Shown in pieces: positions 25,651-34,550 of a stretch of 64,000 bases of DNA. The DNA lies in the NCBI GenBank assembly GCA_023228645.1, contig JALOAT010000005.1, forward strand, positions 1 to 64,000. The letters run 5' to 3'. The notes below the pieces were generated by a model. The model saw only the letters and a program-made list of their open reading frames with translations. It was not told the DNA's origin and ran no database searches. Position 1 is the first letter of the stretch. Each line of letters opens with the position of its first letter. The translations under genes and the position numbers were made by a program. The DNA is from Gammaproteobacteria bacterium (GTDB lineage Bacteria; Pseudomonadota; Gammaproteobacteria; Thiohalomonadales; Thiohalomonadaceae).

Positions 25651-25651
25651 A

Positions 25652-27178
25652 TCAGAGGGCTCCGGTGATGCTCATCACACTGATGGCGCCGATGAGTACC
25701 AGACTGGCAATGGTGGCGATACCGAGCGTGGCGATGCCGCGCGCCTCCAGCGCGCTTTCGCGCGGGGTGTGCAGATGCTGGATAACCCCCAGGGTGACAA
25801 GACCGAGACGCTCGCTGATCACGGACGGGTGGCGAATGCGCGGGTCCGCTTGCTGGATGCCGAACAACACGGCGAAGGGCAGGGCGATGCCCAGCAGAAT
25901 GCCGCCCGATGCGAAATACGACAGCGGCGGCGCCTTGGCCTGGTGGGGCAGAAACGCCGGCTCCTCCACGCGCATGGTCACGCCTTCCTGGGTACGGTCC
26001 AGGTTCATGGATACCCGTGCCGCCTCACGACGCCGCAGCAGATCCTGATAGATCTGCGTGGTGACGTCGTAGTCTCGCGTGCGTTCCGCCAGCTCCGCCG
26101 CAGCCTCCTGAATGCGCCGGTTGCGATCCTCCTCATTGGCAAGCTGGCGCTGGTTTTCCTGAATCCTGGAACGGACGGTCTGAACCGCGGTGTTGGCCTC
26201 GTACAGTCCGCCGCGCAGCTCCTGGTACAGTGGGTTCGACATCAGGATGCCGCTCTGTGCAGGCTCCTGATCGCCCTTTTCGACCCGCGCCGCCACCTGT
26301 TCCAGCTCGGTGATCTGGTCCTTGAGACGTACCACATCGGGGTAATTTTCGTGATAGGTAAGAAGCAGCGTATCCAGCTGCGCACGCAGTTCGGCGATAC
26401 GTCCACGGTACTGCTCTGCACGCGACATTACGTTGGCCGACTGCGCCTCGCCTGACAACTGATCTTCCAGCGCTTCCCGGCGGATCTCCGCCTCGCGCAA
26501 CTCCTGGTCCAGTTGCGCGAGCCGATCTTTCAACGCCGTCAACCGGTGCGCAGAGTCCACGTCAGCGCCGGGCCGCGCGTCCGCATTAGCATTGCGAAAT
26601 TCCTTCAGGTTCTCGTCGAGCGCCTTGAGTTTCCCCTGATATTCCTTCACCTGTTGATCGATAAACGAGTATGCGGTCTCGCTCTCATGGGATTTGGCGG
26701 CCAACGACTCGGAAATGAACAGCTCCGCCATCTTTTGGGCGACGAACTGGGTGCGGTCGGGGTCCGTATCGGTGTACTCGATACGCACCAGATTTTCCCC
26801 GACGTTTGCCACTACGGTACGCTCCTTGATGCTTTCCACGATGGCGTCGAGCGCGGTGGGGTCCACCGCCGACTCGTCCTCGATGAAGCCTGCGCTGTGC
26901 ACGATTTGGTTAAGCAGCTTGCGCCCATAGATCACTTCACTGGCGATGGCGGCCCGGTCGGCCAGCGGTGACTGTACAGCCGCGCCTTCCATGAGCGGCC
27001 CGATGACACTTCGATCATCCACGTACACGGTGCTGTAGGAGGTGTAGGTGCGCGGCCAGGTGGCGCCGATCAGCGTGGTGACAATGGAGATCGCAATGAA
27101 CGCCCCGATCATCATATAGCGCCGGCTGTAGGCCTCCAGCATGAGAAGGCGCAGGCTCTCTGAGAGATTGGTCGGCAT
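25652..27178 (-). CDS. Chain-length determinant (Wzz-like), XrtA/PEP-CTERM system type
   Basis: A 508-residue inner-membrane protein with one helix near residues 21-38 and a second one near the C-terminus (about 480-503). A large coiled-coil periplasmic domain between them is rich in Gln, Glu and Arg. The N-terminus (MPTNLSESLRLLMLEAYSRR) and the proline-containing stretch before the second helix (FLPHQAKAPP) are those of polysaccharide co-polymerases. It controls polymer length and partners with the kinase-like protein encoded next. It lies 10 bases from the export protein gene. Confidence 0.92.
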   Translation of the reverse strand: MPTNLSESLRLLMLEAYSRRYMMIGAFIAISIVTTLIGATWPRTYTSYSTVYVDDRSVIGPLMEGAAVQSPLADRAAIASEVIYGRKLLNQIVHSAGFIEDESAVDPTALDAIVESIKERTVVANVGENLVRIEYTDTDPDRTQFVAQKMAELFISESLAAKSHESETAYSFIDQQVKEYQGKLKALDENLKEFRNANADARPGADVDSAHRLTALKDRLAQLDQELREAEIRREALEDQLSGEAQSANVMSRAEQYRGRIAELRAQLDTLLLTYHENYPDVVRLKDQITELEQVAARVEKGDQEPAQSGILMSNPLYQELRGGLYEANTAVQTVRSRIQENQRQLANEEDRNRRIQEAAAELAERTRDYDVTTQIYQDLLRRREAARVSMNLDRTQEGVTMRVEEPAFLPHQAKAPPLSYFASGGILLGIALPFAVLFGIQQADPRIRHPSVISERLGLVTLGVIQHLHTPRESALEARGIATLGIATIASLVLIGAISVMSITGAL

Positions 27179-27188
27179 AGTGCCTCCG

Positions 27189-27815
27189 TTAGAAGAGACG
27201 CTCTGGAATGGCTATGACGTCTCCCGGCTGGAGATCCACATTGGTGGTCAAGTCCCCCTGGGTGAGAATGCGCCCGAGATGAACGTGCAGGATCTCCGTC
27301 TCGCCGCTCGCCTTGCGGCGAAACACCTTGGCGCGATCGGGCGCTGCGTACACATTGATGCCGCCGGCCTCGAGCACCGCATCCAGTGCCGTCATGCCCT
27401 GGCGGTATGGCATGGACAGGGGCGCCTCGACCGCACCGGTGACCCGGATGCGCGATAGGAATTCATGGGAACGCAACTCGGTGAGTATGACCGTCACATC
27501 CGGATTGCGGATATAGGCGGAGAGCCGCTCGCGGATATCCTTGGCGACCTCCTGCGGGGTCCGTCCACCGGCCTGAACGTCGCCGACCAGCGGGATGGTG
27601 ATCTTGCCGTCCGGACGCACCGGCATGGTGACTGACAACTCTTCATCGCGCCACACGTTGACGGCGACCAGATCGTCCACGCCAATGCGATACTCCTGGG
27701 CATTGACGGGCGGCGTCTTCGTATCCACTTCGCCGCTGCTCCGACTACCATCGGCGGCGCACCCGGAGAGCACCATGACAACCGAAAGGACGGCGACGAT
27801 CATCCGTGCTTCCAT
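27189..27815 (-). CDS. Exopolysaccharide export lipoprotein, Wza-like (XrtA type)
   Basis: An outer-membrane polysaccharide export protein of 208 residues. The signal peptide ends in the lipobox LSGC (C19). The Poly_export domain follows (EYRIGVDDLVAVNVWRDEELS ... VRPDGKITIPLVGDV), then a SLBB domain (VTGAVEAPLSMPY ... DAVLEAGGI). It is shorter than E. coli Wza (379 residues), as is usual for this subfamily. GGGAG is 8 bases before the ATG. It is the first gene of the compact export operon that continues to the amidotransferase module. Confidence 0.92.
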   Translation of the reverse strand: MEARMIVAVLSVVMVLSGCAADGSRSSGEVDTKTPPVNAQEYRIGVDDLVAVNVWRDEELSVTMPVRPDGKITIPLVGDVQAGGRTPQEVAKDIRERLSAYIRNPDVTVILTELRSHEFLSRIRVTGAVEAPLSMPYRQGMTALDAVLEAGGINVYAAPDRAKVFRRKASGETEILHVHLGRILTQGDLTTNVDLQPGDVIAIPERLF

Positions 27816-27866
27816 TGCAATCGCTCCCTGTTATGGCGGCGCGCGAAAACACCGAATAATGCTGTT

Positions 27867-27897
27867 CGAACTCTAGTTCGGCCCCCCCCTCTGTCAA
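27867..27897 (-). promoter_or_regulatory. Possible operator and -35 element upstream of the export operon
   Basis: On the minus strand a perfect TTGACA lies at 27897-27892. A 14 bp palindrome (CGAACT-CT-AGTTCG, 27867-27880) overlaps the place of the -10 element, about 52 bases before the export-protein start. The -10 hexamer itself (AGAGTT) is poor, which would fit an activated or repressed promoter. This is inference. Confidence 0.3.
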
Positions 27898-27917
27898 GCG
27901 TCGGGAACGACCCGCGT

Positions 27918-29294
27918 CTATCGTGAGCCCTTGCCAAACAGCACCACTTCCACGGTCTGAAGCAGGATCACCATATCCAGCAAAACGCTGCGGTTTTTCA
28001 GGTAATAAAGGTCGTATTGCAGCTTCTCGATCATATCCTCGCGAGAGGCGCCATAAGGGTAGAGAAGCTGCGCCCAGCCGGTGATTCCCGGCTTGATGCG
28101 GTGCCGTTCGCGGTAGAACGGAATATCCTTCTCCAAATCCGTCACGAACTCGGGCCGCTCCGGGCGCGGGCCGACCAGACTCATGTCGCCACGAATAACG
28201 TTGAACACCTGCGGCATCTCGTCGACGCGCATCTTGCGTATGACGCGCCCAACACGGGTTATACGACTATCCATGACGCTGGCGAAACGTGGTCGCCCGT
28301 CCGCCTCAGCATCGGTGCGCATGCTGCGAAATTTCAACACGTCGAATACGGCGCCCCCCTGGCCGACACGTGGTTGCCGGTAAAGTACCGGCGCACGCCA
28401 TCCCTCCTCCATTTTTATTGCCAGCACGGTCGCAATCATCAATGGCCAGCCGAGCAACAGCAGGACTACCGATGCCGACAAATCGAGGGCGCGTTTCGCC
28501 GTTGCCCCGAGGCGACCCTGCTCATTGGCGTTGAACAACATCCAACCGGGCCGCAGCAGATCGATCCGGACCTTTCCCGCTTCGCGCTCAATGAAATCGA
28601 TCATCTCGATGACGCCGACGCCGCTATGCCGGCAATCCATCAGCGCCGCGATCGGTAGGCGGCTACGCCGCTCCGCCATGGAAACGACGATCTCGTCGGC
28701 GCCTGCATCCAGTACCAACTCGCTGAGCGGCTTATCCCATTGCAAATGCGGCTCGTGCACCGCTTCGCGTTCTGTTCCGATATAGCCGACGATCTCGAAG
28801 CCGCGGCGGTCTGCCTTGCGGCGCAGGGACTGCAGGGCATCCACGCCGTTGCCGCCGCCAAGCACCAGCACGCGGCGTTTGAACAGCCCCGCATCGGCAC
28901 AGGCAAAGAACAATGCATGCAGCAGCGCGACAGTTACAAAAGCCGCAAGACCCGAGGTGATTACCGCCTCGATGCTGGGCGGTTGTTGTGGCAGCAGCAT
29001 GTACAACACGCCGATCGCCGGTAGGGCCACCAGAAACGCGATGCCGGTGCGTGCCACGATACCGGTGAAGTTCGTGCGAAGATTCAGTTGATACAAACCA
29101 AGTGCAGACATGAGGATCATGAGCCCCACACCTGCAAACGCTGAGATCGACAGCGGCATTCCGCCGTCATCACCGCCGAAGGCATCGTAGACCAATCCTG
29201 CGTACACGGCGCCAGCCACGGCGCTTGCCTCGACCAATGACAACAACACCAGGGGAAGACTCACGCGATGGCCAAGCACGCGGAGTGTTCTCAT
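27918..29294 (-). CDS. Undecaprenyl-phosphate sugar phosphotransferase, XrtA/PEP-CTERM type
   Basis: Starts repeat-unit assembly by moving a sugar phosphate to undecaprenyl phosphate. The 458-residue protein has about four N-terminal membrane helices, a CoA-binding-like Rossmann domain (VLVLGGGNGVDALQ), one more helix near residue 270, and the bacterial sugar transferase domain with LLRPGWMLFN, KFRSMRTDAE and VGPRPERPEFV. The ATG at 29294 is chosen because the AAGGGA lies about 7 bases upstream; two earlier in-frame starts exist. It is divergent from the UDP-GlcNAc dehydrogenase gene. Confidence 0.92.
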   Translation of the reverse strand: MRTLRVLGHRVSLPLVLLSLVEASAVAGAVYAGLVYDAFGGDDGGMPLSISAFAGVGLMILMSALGLYQLNLRTNFTGIVARTGIAFLVALPAIGVLYMLLPQQPPSIEAVITSGLAAFVTVALLHALFFACADAGLFKRRVLVLGGGNGVDALQSLRRKADRRGFEIVGYIGTEREAVHEPHLQWDKPLSELVLDAGADEIVVSMAERRSRLPIAALMDCRHSGVGVIEMIDFIEREAGKVRIDLLRPGWMLFNANEQGRLGATAKRALDLSASVVLLLLGWPLMIATVLAIKMEEGWRAPVLYRQPRVGQGGAVFDVLKFRSMRTDAEADGRPRFASVMDSRITRVGRVIRKMRVDEMPQVFNVIRGDMSLVGPRPERPEFVTDLEKDIPFYRERHRIKPGITGWAQLLYPYGASREDMIEKLQYDLYYLKNRSVLLDMVILLQTVEVVLFGKGSR

Positions 29295-29415
29295 GTGCAT
29301 TCCCTTGCCATGTCTCGTCCGCTTTTCGCAAGCATAGAAGCTTCCCGCGCCTGACGGGCTCTCTCGCCACAATCCACGTTCTGTGCAGTGTGTACTCCAT
29401 GCTTCCGTGAAGCCT

Positions 29416-29440
29416 GGCGTGGGGGTCACGCCTCTATACT
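29416..29440 (+). promoter_or_regulatory. Possible promoter/operator upstream of the nucleotide-sugar dehydrogenase
   Basis: A TATACT hexamer (29435-29440) is a good -10 candidate 56 bases before the start codon. Just upstream lies an inverted repeat, GGCGTG (29416-29421) and CACGCC (29427-29432), where a regulator could bind. No strong -35 is visible. Confidence 0.33.
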
Positions 29441-29495
29441 TTCCGCACCCGCATGAGGCGGGCTTTCCTCTTTCGAACTCGACAAGGACAGTCCT

Positions 29496-30773
29496 ATGCC
29501 AGATGTCGACGCGTCGCGAATCGGTGTCATCGGCCTTGGCTACGTTGGCCTGCCACTGGCCGTAGCATTCGGGCGTCAGTTTCCCACGGTCGGCTTCGAC
29601 ATCCGCGAATCGCGCATCGCCGAGCTACGCAGTGGCTTCGACAGCACGCTGGAAACGAGCGCAGAGCAGCTCGCCGGCGCTCACCTGTTGAGCTATTCCC
29701 ATTGCGTCGACGACCTTGCTTCCTGCAACGTCTTCATCGTCGGTGTTCCGACGCCGGTGAACCGGCATAAGTGGCCCGATCTCCGGCCGCTGGAGTCGGC
29801 AAGCCGCACGGTTGGCAAGGTATTGAAAGCCGGTGACATCGTCATTTACGAGTCGACGGTATTTCCCGGTGCCACCGAGGAGGTCTGCGTCCCCATTCTT
29901 TCCGCCGTCTCCGGTCTCACGTTCAATCAGGACTTCTTCGTCGGCTACAGCCCCGAGCGCATCAATCCCGGCGACAAGGAACACACCCTCACCACTATTC
30001 GCAAGATCACCTCCGGCTCCACACCGGAAATCGCGGAGTACGTCGATGCCCTCTACCAGTGCATCGTCGAGGCCGGGACCTTCAAGGCGCAGAGCATTCG
30101 CGTCGCCGAGGCCGCCAAGGTTATCGAGAACACGCAGCGGGACGTGAACATCGCCCTGATGAACGAGCTGTCTCACATCTTCTCGCGGCTGGGCATCGAC
30201 ACCCAAGAGGTGTTGAACGCCGCCGGCAGCAAATGGAACTTTCTGCCCTTCCGACCCGGCCTGGTGGGTGGTCACTGCATCGGCGTAGACCCCTACTACC
30301 TCACACACAAGGCGCTTGAGACCGGCTACCAGCCGACCCTGATCCCCGCCAGCCGCCTCATCAACGAGGGCATGGGCAACCATGTGGCCGAGCGCATGAT
30401 TCGGCTCATGGCCTCCAAGGGCATCGGCAGCGTGGGGGCGCGCGTGCTGTTGCTCGGCCTCACGTTCAAGGAGAACTGCCCGGACCTGCGCAACACGCGC
30501 TGTATCGACATCGTGCAGGTGCTGCGCACCTATGGTGTACAGGTGGAGGTATTCGACCCGTGGGTCGCCACCGAAGATGCCGAGCGGGAGTGCGGCATTT
30601 CCACCATTCCATCCCTGGCGCAAGGCGACTACGACGGCGTCATCGTTGCCGTGGCGCATCGGCAATTTACCGAATTGGGCAGTGAGGGTGTCGTGCGTCT
30701 ATGCAAGCCAAATCACGTGATCTTCGACGTGAAAGGCCTCTTTCCCGCCGATGTCACACACGGCCGGCTTTGA
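29496..30773 (+). CDS. tviB: UDP-N-acetylglucosamine 6-dehydrogenase (TviB/WbpA type)
   Basis: Oxidises UDP-GlcNAc (or a relative) to the uronic acid with two NAD. The 425-residue protein has the Rossmann start IGVIGLGYVGLPLAVAFGR, the lid motif VGYSPERINPGDKEH, the catalytic cysteine in VGGHCIGVDPYYLTHKA and the C-terminal domain GLTFKENCPDLRNTR. These match the Vi-antigen/WbpA branch rather than UDP-glucose dehydrogenase. AAGGA precedes the start. It is followed after 14 bases by glmS, which supplies glucosamine-6-phosphate, so the two together feed amino-sugar uronate synthesis. Confidence 0.93.
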   Translation: MPDVDASRIGVIGLGYVGLPLAVAFGRQFPTVGFDIRESRIAELRSGFDSTLETSAEQLAGAHLLSYSHCVDDLASCNVFIVGVPTPVNRHKWPDLRPLESASRTVGKVLKAGDIVIYESTVFPGATEEVCVPILSAVSGLTFNQDFFVGYSPERINPGDKEHTLTTIRKITSGSTPEIAEYVDALYQCIVEAGTFKAQSIRVAEAAKVIENTQRDVNIALMNELSHIFSRLGIDTQEVLNAAGSKWNFLPFRPGLVGGHCIGVDPYYLTHKALETGYQPTLIPASRLINEGMGNHVAERMIRLMASKGIGSVGARVLLLGLTFKENCPDLRNTRCIDIVQVLRTYGVQVEVFDPWVATEDAERECGISTIPSLAQGDYDGVIVAVAHRQFTELGSEGVVRLCKPNHVIFDVKGLFPADVTHGRL

Positions 30774-30787
30774 CAGGGAGGTGTCGC

Positions 30788-32617
30788 ATGTGCGGAATCA
30801 TCGGCGGCGTCAGTCCAAGCGATATCACATCCACGCTCATCGATGGGTTGCACCGACTGGAATACCGGGGCTATGACTCCGCCGGGATTGCTGTCGTGGA
30901 CCTGCACGGTCGGCTCGCTCGGCGCCGGGCGGTCGGCAAGGTGGCCGCATTGGCGGGGATGCTCAGCGACGATCCGCTGCACGGTCGCGTGGGCATCGCA
31001 CATACGCGCTGGGCCACCCACGGCAGGCCTCACACCGATAATGCGCATCCGCACATGAGCCGCGATTCGGTGGCCGTGGTGCACAACGGCATCGTGGAAA
31101 ATTATGCCGCGCTGCGTGATGAGCTGACGGCGGAAGGCTACTGCTTCATCAGCGAGACCGATACGGAGGTCATTGCCCATCTGGTGGAACGCCAATTGCG
31201 GCGCGCCAACAACTTGCGTGAAGCCGTCGGCGCGGCGGTGCAACGTCTCGAAGGCGCATTCACCTTCGCGGCGGTTGCAGTGTCGGAGCCGGACCGGCTG
31301 GTGGCGGCGCGGCAGGGCAGCCCTCTGGTCGTCGGTATTGGCGACGCCGGGTGTTTCGTTGCTTCCGACACCTACGCGCTGCTACCGGTCGCGCGCCGTT
31401 TCATTTACCTCGAGGAAGGCGACGTCGTGGAGCTCACGGGCAACAGCTTTCGCATCCACGATGCCGGCGGACGGCTCGTGGAGCGTGCAGCAAGCGAGGT
31501 CCAGTCGAGCCTGTCGGTGAGTGACAAGGAAGGCTTCCGCCACTACATGCTCAAGGAGATCCACGAGCAGCCCGATGTGGTGGCGCGCACGCTCGACACC
31601 TGGCTGGAAGGTGGGCACTTGAATCCCGACAGGCTGGCGCCCCACGCGCGTGCACTGTTCGCCCAGGTACGCGGGGCGCACATCATCGCCTGCGGCACGA
31701 GTTATCACGCCGGCCTGGTGGCACGCTACTGGCTCGAGTCCCTGGGCATTCCCTGTCATGTAGAGGTGGCGAGCGAATACCGCTACCGCAAGCAGGTGAT
31801 CATGCCAGGTACGCTGCTTGTCACCATTTCCCAGTCGGGCGAGACCGCCGATACCCTCGCCCCCTTGCGTGAAGCCGCCGGAAAAGGCTACCTGGCCAGT
31901 GTCACCGTATGTAACGTGCCGAACAGTTCATTGGTGCGTGAATCGGATATTGCCATGCTCACGCGTGCTGGCCCGGAGATCGGTGTTGCTTCGACCAAGG
32001 CATTCACAGCCCAGCTCGTAGCGCTTGCCATACTTGCCCTGGCGCTCGCCCGTCGTGACGGAGATATCCATCCCGCCGAGTCTGCATGGCTGCATGCGCT
32101 CCGCGATCTGCCAGAGTCACTTCGGACCTTGCTGCGGTCCGATCTCGGGCTTGATGCACTTTCCTCCACCCTGTCACGCGGCAACCACGCACTCTTCCTG
32201 GGCCGCGGAATTCAGTATCCGGTGGCCATGGAAGGTGCGCTGAAGCTGAAGGAAATCTCCTATATTCACGCCGAGGCCTATCCTGCCGGCGAGCTCAAAC
32301 ATGGGCCACTGGCCCTGGTGGATGACGCAATGCCGGTCATCTTCACCCTGCCGCAGGATCACTTACTGGCGAAGACGTGTTCGAATCTCAAGGAAGTGCA
32401 GGCGCGCGGCGGACGCACCATGGTATTTGCCGATGATCGCGCCGCCGCGAGCCTGCAAGGCAATGGTGACGTAGTGCGTCTCGGTGTGGTGCCGGAGCCG
32501 GTGGCGCCCATTGTCTTCACGCTGCCTTTACAGCTGCTGGCCTATCACACGGCGGTCGTAAAAGGTGCGGATGTGGATCAGCCGCGCAATCTCGCGAAGT
32601 CCGTCACAGTCGAGTAA
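30788..32617 (+). CDS. glmS: Glutamine-fructose-6-phosphate aminotransferase (isomerising)
   Basis: Makes glucosamine-6-phosphate from fructose-6-phosphate and glutamine. The 609-residue protein has Cys2 as nucleophile (MCGIIGG), the glutaminase motifs HTRWATHG and HNGIVEN, and two SIS domains with GTSYHAG, TISQSGETADT and ARGIQYPVAMEGALKLKEISY. The C-terminus DQPRNLAKSVTVE is canonical. AGGGAGG lies 6 bases upstream of the ATG. Its place beside an EPS dehydrogenase suggests this could be a cluster copy beside a housekeeping glmS elsewhere; that cannot be tested here. Confidence 0.96.
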   Translation: MCGIIGGVSPSDITSTLIDGLHRLEYRGYDSAGIAVVDLHGRLARRRAVGKVAALAGMLSDDPLHGRVGIAHTRWATHGRPHTDNAHPHMSRDSVAVVHNGIVENYAALRDELTAEGYCFISETDTEVIAHLVERQLRRANNLREAVGAAVQRLEGAFTFAAVAVSEPDRLVAARQGSPLVVGIGDAGCFVASDTYALLPVARRFIYLEEGDVVELTGNSFRIHDAGGRLVERAASEVQSSLSVSDKEGFRHYMLKEIHEQPDVVARTLDTWLEGGHLNPDRLAPHARALFAQVRGAHIIACGTSYHAGLVARYWLESLGIPCHVEVASEYRYRKQVIMPGTLLVTISQSGETADTLAPLREAAGKGYLASVTVCNVPNSSLVRESDIAMLTRAGPEIGVASTKAFTAQLVALAILALALARRDGDIHPAESAWLHALRDLPESLRTLLRSDLGLDALSSTLSRGNHALFLGRGIQYPVAMEGALKLKEISYIHAEAYPAGELKHGPLALVDDAMPVIFTLPQDHLLAKTCSNLKEVQARGGRTMVFADDRAAASLQGNGDVVRLGVVPEPVAPIVFTLPLQLLAYHTAVVKGADVDQPRNLAKSVTVE

Positions 32618-32948
32618 ACCGTGAGCTGCCCTTACAGGGCATCAAGCGGACACAGAGTGGCCGTGAGTAGGGATAAGCAGGCGAACACACCCAGCTAATC
32701 CGGCTGCGCCGCGGCCTCTAATGAAAAAGACTGAGTTTCGATAAGAATCCACGAGCAATATTCAATGGATCATTTATGGCTACGCGCCGGGCGCTTATTC
32801 ACTAGCGCACGCACATAACGCGTTTTTCTGAGGACGTATTCCTTCTGGTTAGGAACTCGCAGTATTGACGTCTGTCCAACTTTGCAAAGCAGAACATTTC
32901 TTCCTATAACTCAAGCCAACCTAGCGTCAACAGAGCGACACTAACGCC
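32618..32948. other. AT-richer intergenic region (331 bp)
   Basis: Between glmS and the AP2-like gene the base composition drops clearly below the surroundings. It holds a weak inverted repeat (TGCCC-TTACA-GGGCA) after glmS with no T-tract. Near its end there is a promoter-like pair, TTTGCA (32881-32886) and TATAAC (32905-32910). No other gene or RNA was recognised. The composition suggests acquired DNA. Confidence 0.4.
32881..32910 (+). promoter_or_regulatory. Possible sigma-70 promoter of the AP2-like gene
   Basis: TTTGCA and TATAAC are separated by 18 bases. The expected start point is about 30 bases before the ATG at 32949. The -10 matches the consensus at five of six positions and the -35 at four. 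Confidence 0.4.
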
Positions 32949-33431
32949 ATGAGACTGAGCAGACGCAATCCGCGGAATCGCAACATCACCCGTATGGATC
33001 ACGAGAAAGTGCGTGGCTACTGGGTGCGGGTCGTCAAAGATGGCAAGCTCTATCAGAAGCTTTTCTCGGACGGCCAATACGGCGGCAAGCGACGCGCCAT
33101 GGAGGCGGCGCGCGACTACCGTGACGAAATCCGTCAGCGGCTGTTCGGAGATAGTGCCGAATCACCGCGCCGTGTATTCACTTCCTGCAAGCGCAATACG
33201 TCGGGCATGGTCGGCGTCCACTATGTGGAGAAACAACGCGGAGATTCCGTGACACGTGCCTATGTGGCGTCGTGGTGCCCCACCAAAGGCGGCCCGCAAA
33301 AGCATAAGTACTTCTCGGTAAATCGCCTTGGGAAACGTGAGGCCTTCCGGCAGGCCTGCGCGTGGCGCAAGGCGCGGGTCACCGAAATCCTGCACAGCCG
33401 CGCGGGCGCTTCCAGCGCGATGTTGCAGTGA
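32949..33431 (+). CDS. AP2-like DNA-binding domain protein, orphan
   Basis: A 160-residue, very basic protein. Residues about 74-145 read like an AP2/ERF domain: NTSGMVGVHYVEKQRG, a strand with YVASWC, then KYFSVNRLGKREAFRQACAWR. In the N-terminal half a shorter, related strand-helix unit is visible (GYWVRVVKDGKLYQKLF ... AMEAARDYRDEIR). Bacterial AP2 domains usually occur in phage or homing endonucleases, but no HNH or other nuclease domain is seen here. No strong ribosome site decides between the ATG at 32949 and one at 32994. Function unknown; possibly a DNA-binding regulator of transferred origin. Confidence 0.72.
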   Translation: MRLSRRNPRNRNITRMDHEKVRGYWVRVVKDGKLYQKLFSDGQYGGKRRAMEAARDYRDEIRQRLFGDSAESPRRVFTSCKRNTSGMVGVHYVEKQRGDSVTRAYVASWCPTKGGPQKHKYFSVNRLGKREAFRQACAWRKARVTEILHSRAGASSAMLQ

Positions 33432-33483
33432 ATCGGTGGACGACAGGCCGGAGCGCGCGCGGACCTGCCGCTTGCGCGATGTT

Positions 33484-34536
33484 TCAGAGGGGCGGCGAGA
33501 TAACGATGTTCTCCGGCGGCTCGCCCGAAAACTGCACCCGCTCGGCCATTGCCTGATTCATGTAGACCGTGCCCGCCTCGTCGACGAGCATCGCATAGCG
33601 GATACCAAGGCGTTGCGCCAGGCGGTGCCAGTCCTGTGGACCTGCGATGACCAGCACCGTGGCCGCTACGTCGGCGAGCGTGCCGTCGGTGCCGATCACC
33701 GTAGCCGAGGTGATGCCCTCCACAGGCCAGCCGGTGCGCGGATCGAGGATGTGCGTATAGCGGACGCCCTGATGTTCACGGAAACGTTCGTAATTTCCCG
33801 AGGTGTGCACGCTTTCGCCGCTGTGGACTTCCAGCGACGCCAGCACACCGTTGCCCTGAGGGTGACGAATGCCCACCCGCCAGGGCCGCTCGCCGCGGCT
33901 ACCGATGACACTCAGCCCACCCCCCGCATTCACGATGGCGTTCTCGATACCCATGGTGCGCAGCCTGGCAAGCGCCAGCTCGACCGCATAGCCCTTGGCA
34001 ATGCCGCCGAAATCCAGCTGTACGTCGGGGTTTCTCGAGATCAGCACGCCGTCGCGCACCTGCACGTCGCCCATGCCCGGCGCCCGCGCCAGCCGCTCTG
34101 CCACGGCCTCCCGTGAGGGCGGTGGGCCGCTGGGCCGCTCGCTGCTTTGGAAACCCCACAGCTGCAACAGCCGGCCGATGGCGGGGTTGAACAGCCCTTC
34201 GCTGCGCTCGTAGGCCTCCCGGGAGCGCTGCACCAGTGGTTCCAGGGAAGGGATCAGTGGGGCGGGTTGTCCGGCGGCAATGGCCGCATTCACATCGCCG
34301 AGCGGGCCGGGCTCCCAGGCATGCCATTCGTGATGCCAGGTCTGGAAGTCCTGCGAAACGGCGGCCACCGCCTCGCGACCGCGGGCCTCGTCGACGCCAT
34401 AGAGGGTGATGTCGGCCAAGGTACCGAAAACGTAGAACCGGTCCTCGTAGACCTGCTCGGATGCCGGTGTGCCGCAACCGCCCAGCACCCAAACGACGCA
34501 CAGCAACAGCACCGCAATGGCAGACTTCTTGTACAT
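33484..34536 (-). CDS. apbE: FAD:protein FMN transferase
   Basis: Attaches FMN covalently to threonine residues of flavoproteins such as the Nqr/Rnf subunits, in the periplasm. The 350-residue lipoprotein has signal MYKKSAIAVLLLCVVWVLGGC (lipobox LGGC). ApbE motifs are LDFGGIAKGYAVE, NAGGGLSVIG and THILDPRTGWPV, with TDGTLADVAATVLVIAG for metal binding. It follows cheV by 14 bases on the same strand. No target flavoprotein is encoded next to it. Confidence 0.93.
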   Translation of the reverse strand: MYKKSAIAVLLLCVVWVLGGCGTPASEQVYEDRFYVFGTLADITLYGVDEARGREAVAAVSQDFQTWHHEWHAWEPGPLGDVNAAIAAGQPAPLIPSLEPLVQRSREAYERSEGLFNPAIGRLLQLWGFQSSERPSGPPPSREAVAERLARAPGMGDVQVRDGVLISRNPDVQLDFGGIAKGYAVELALARLRTMGIENAIVNAGGGLSVIGSRGERPWRVGIRHPQGNGVLASLEVHSGESVHTSGNYERFREHQGVRYTHILDPRTGWPVEGITSATVIGTDGTLADVAATVLVIAGPQDWHRLAQRLGIRYAMLVDEAGTVYMNQAMAERVQFSGEPPENIVISPPL

Positions 34537-34550
34537 GACAGCGATCCGAT

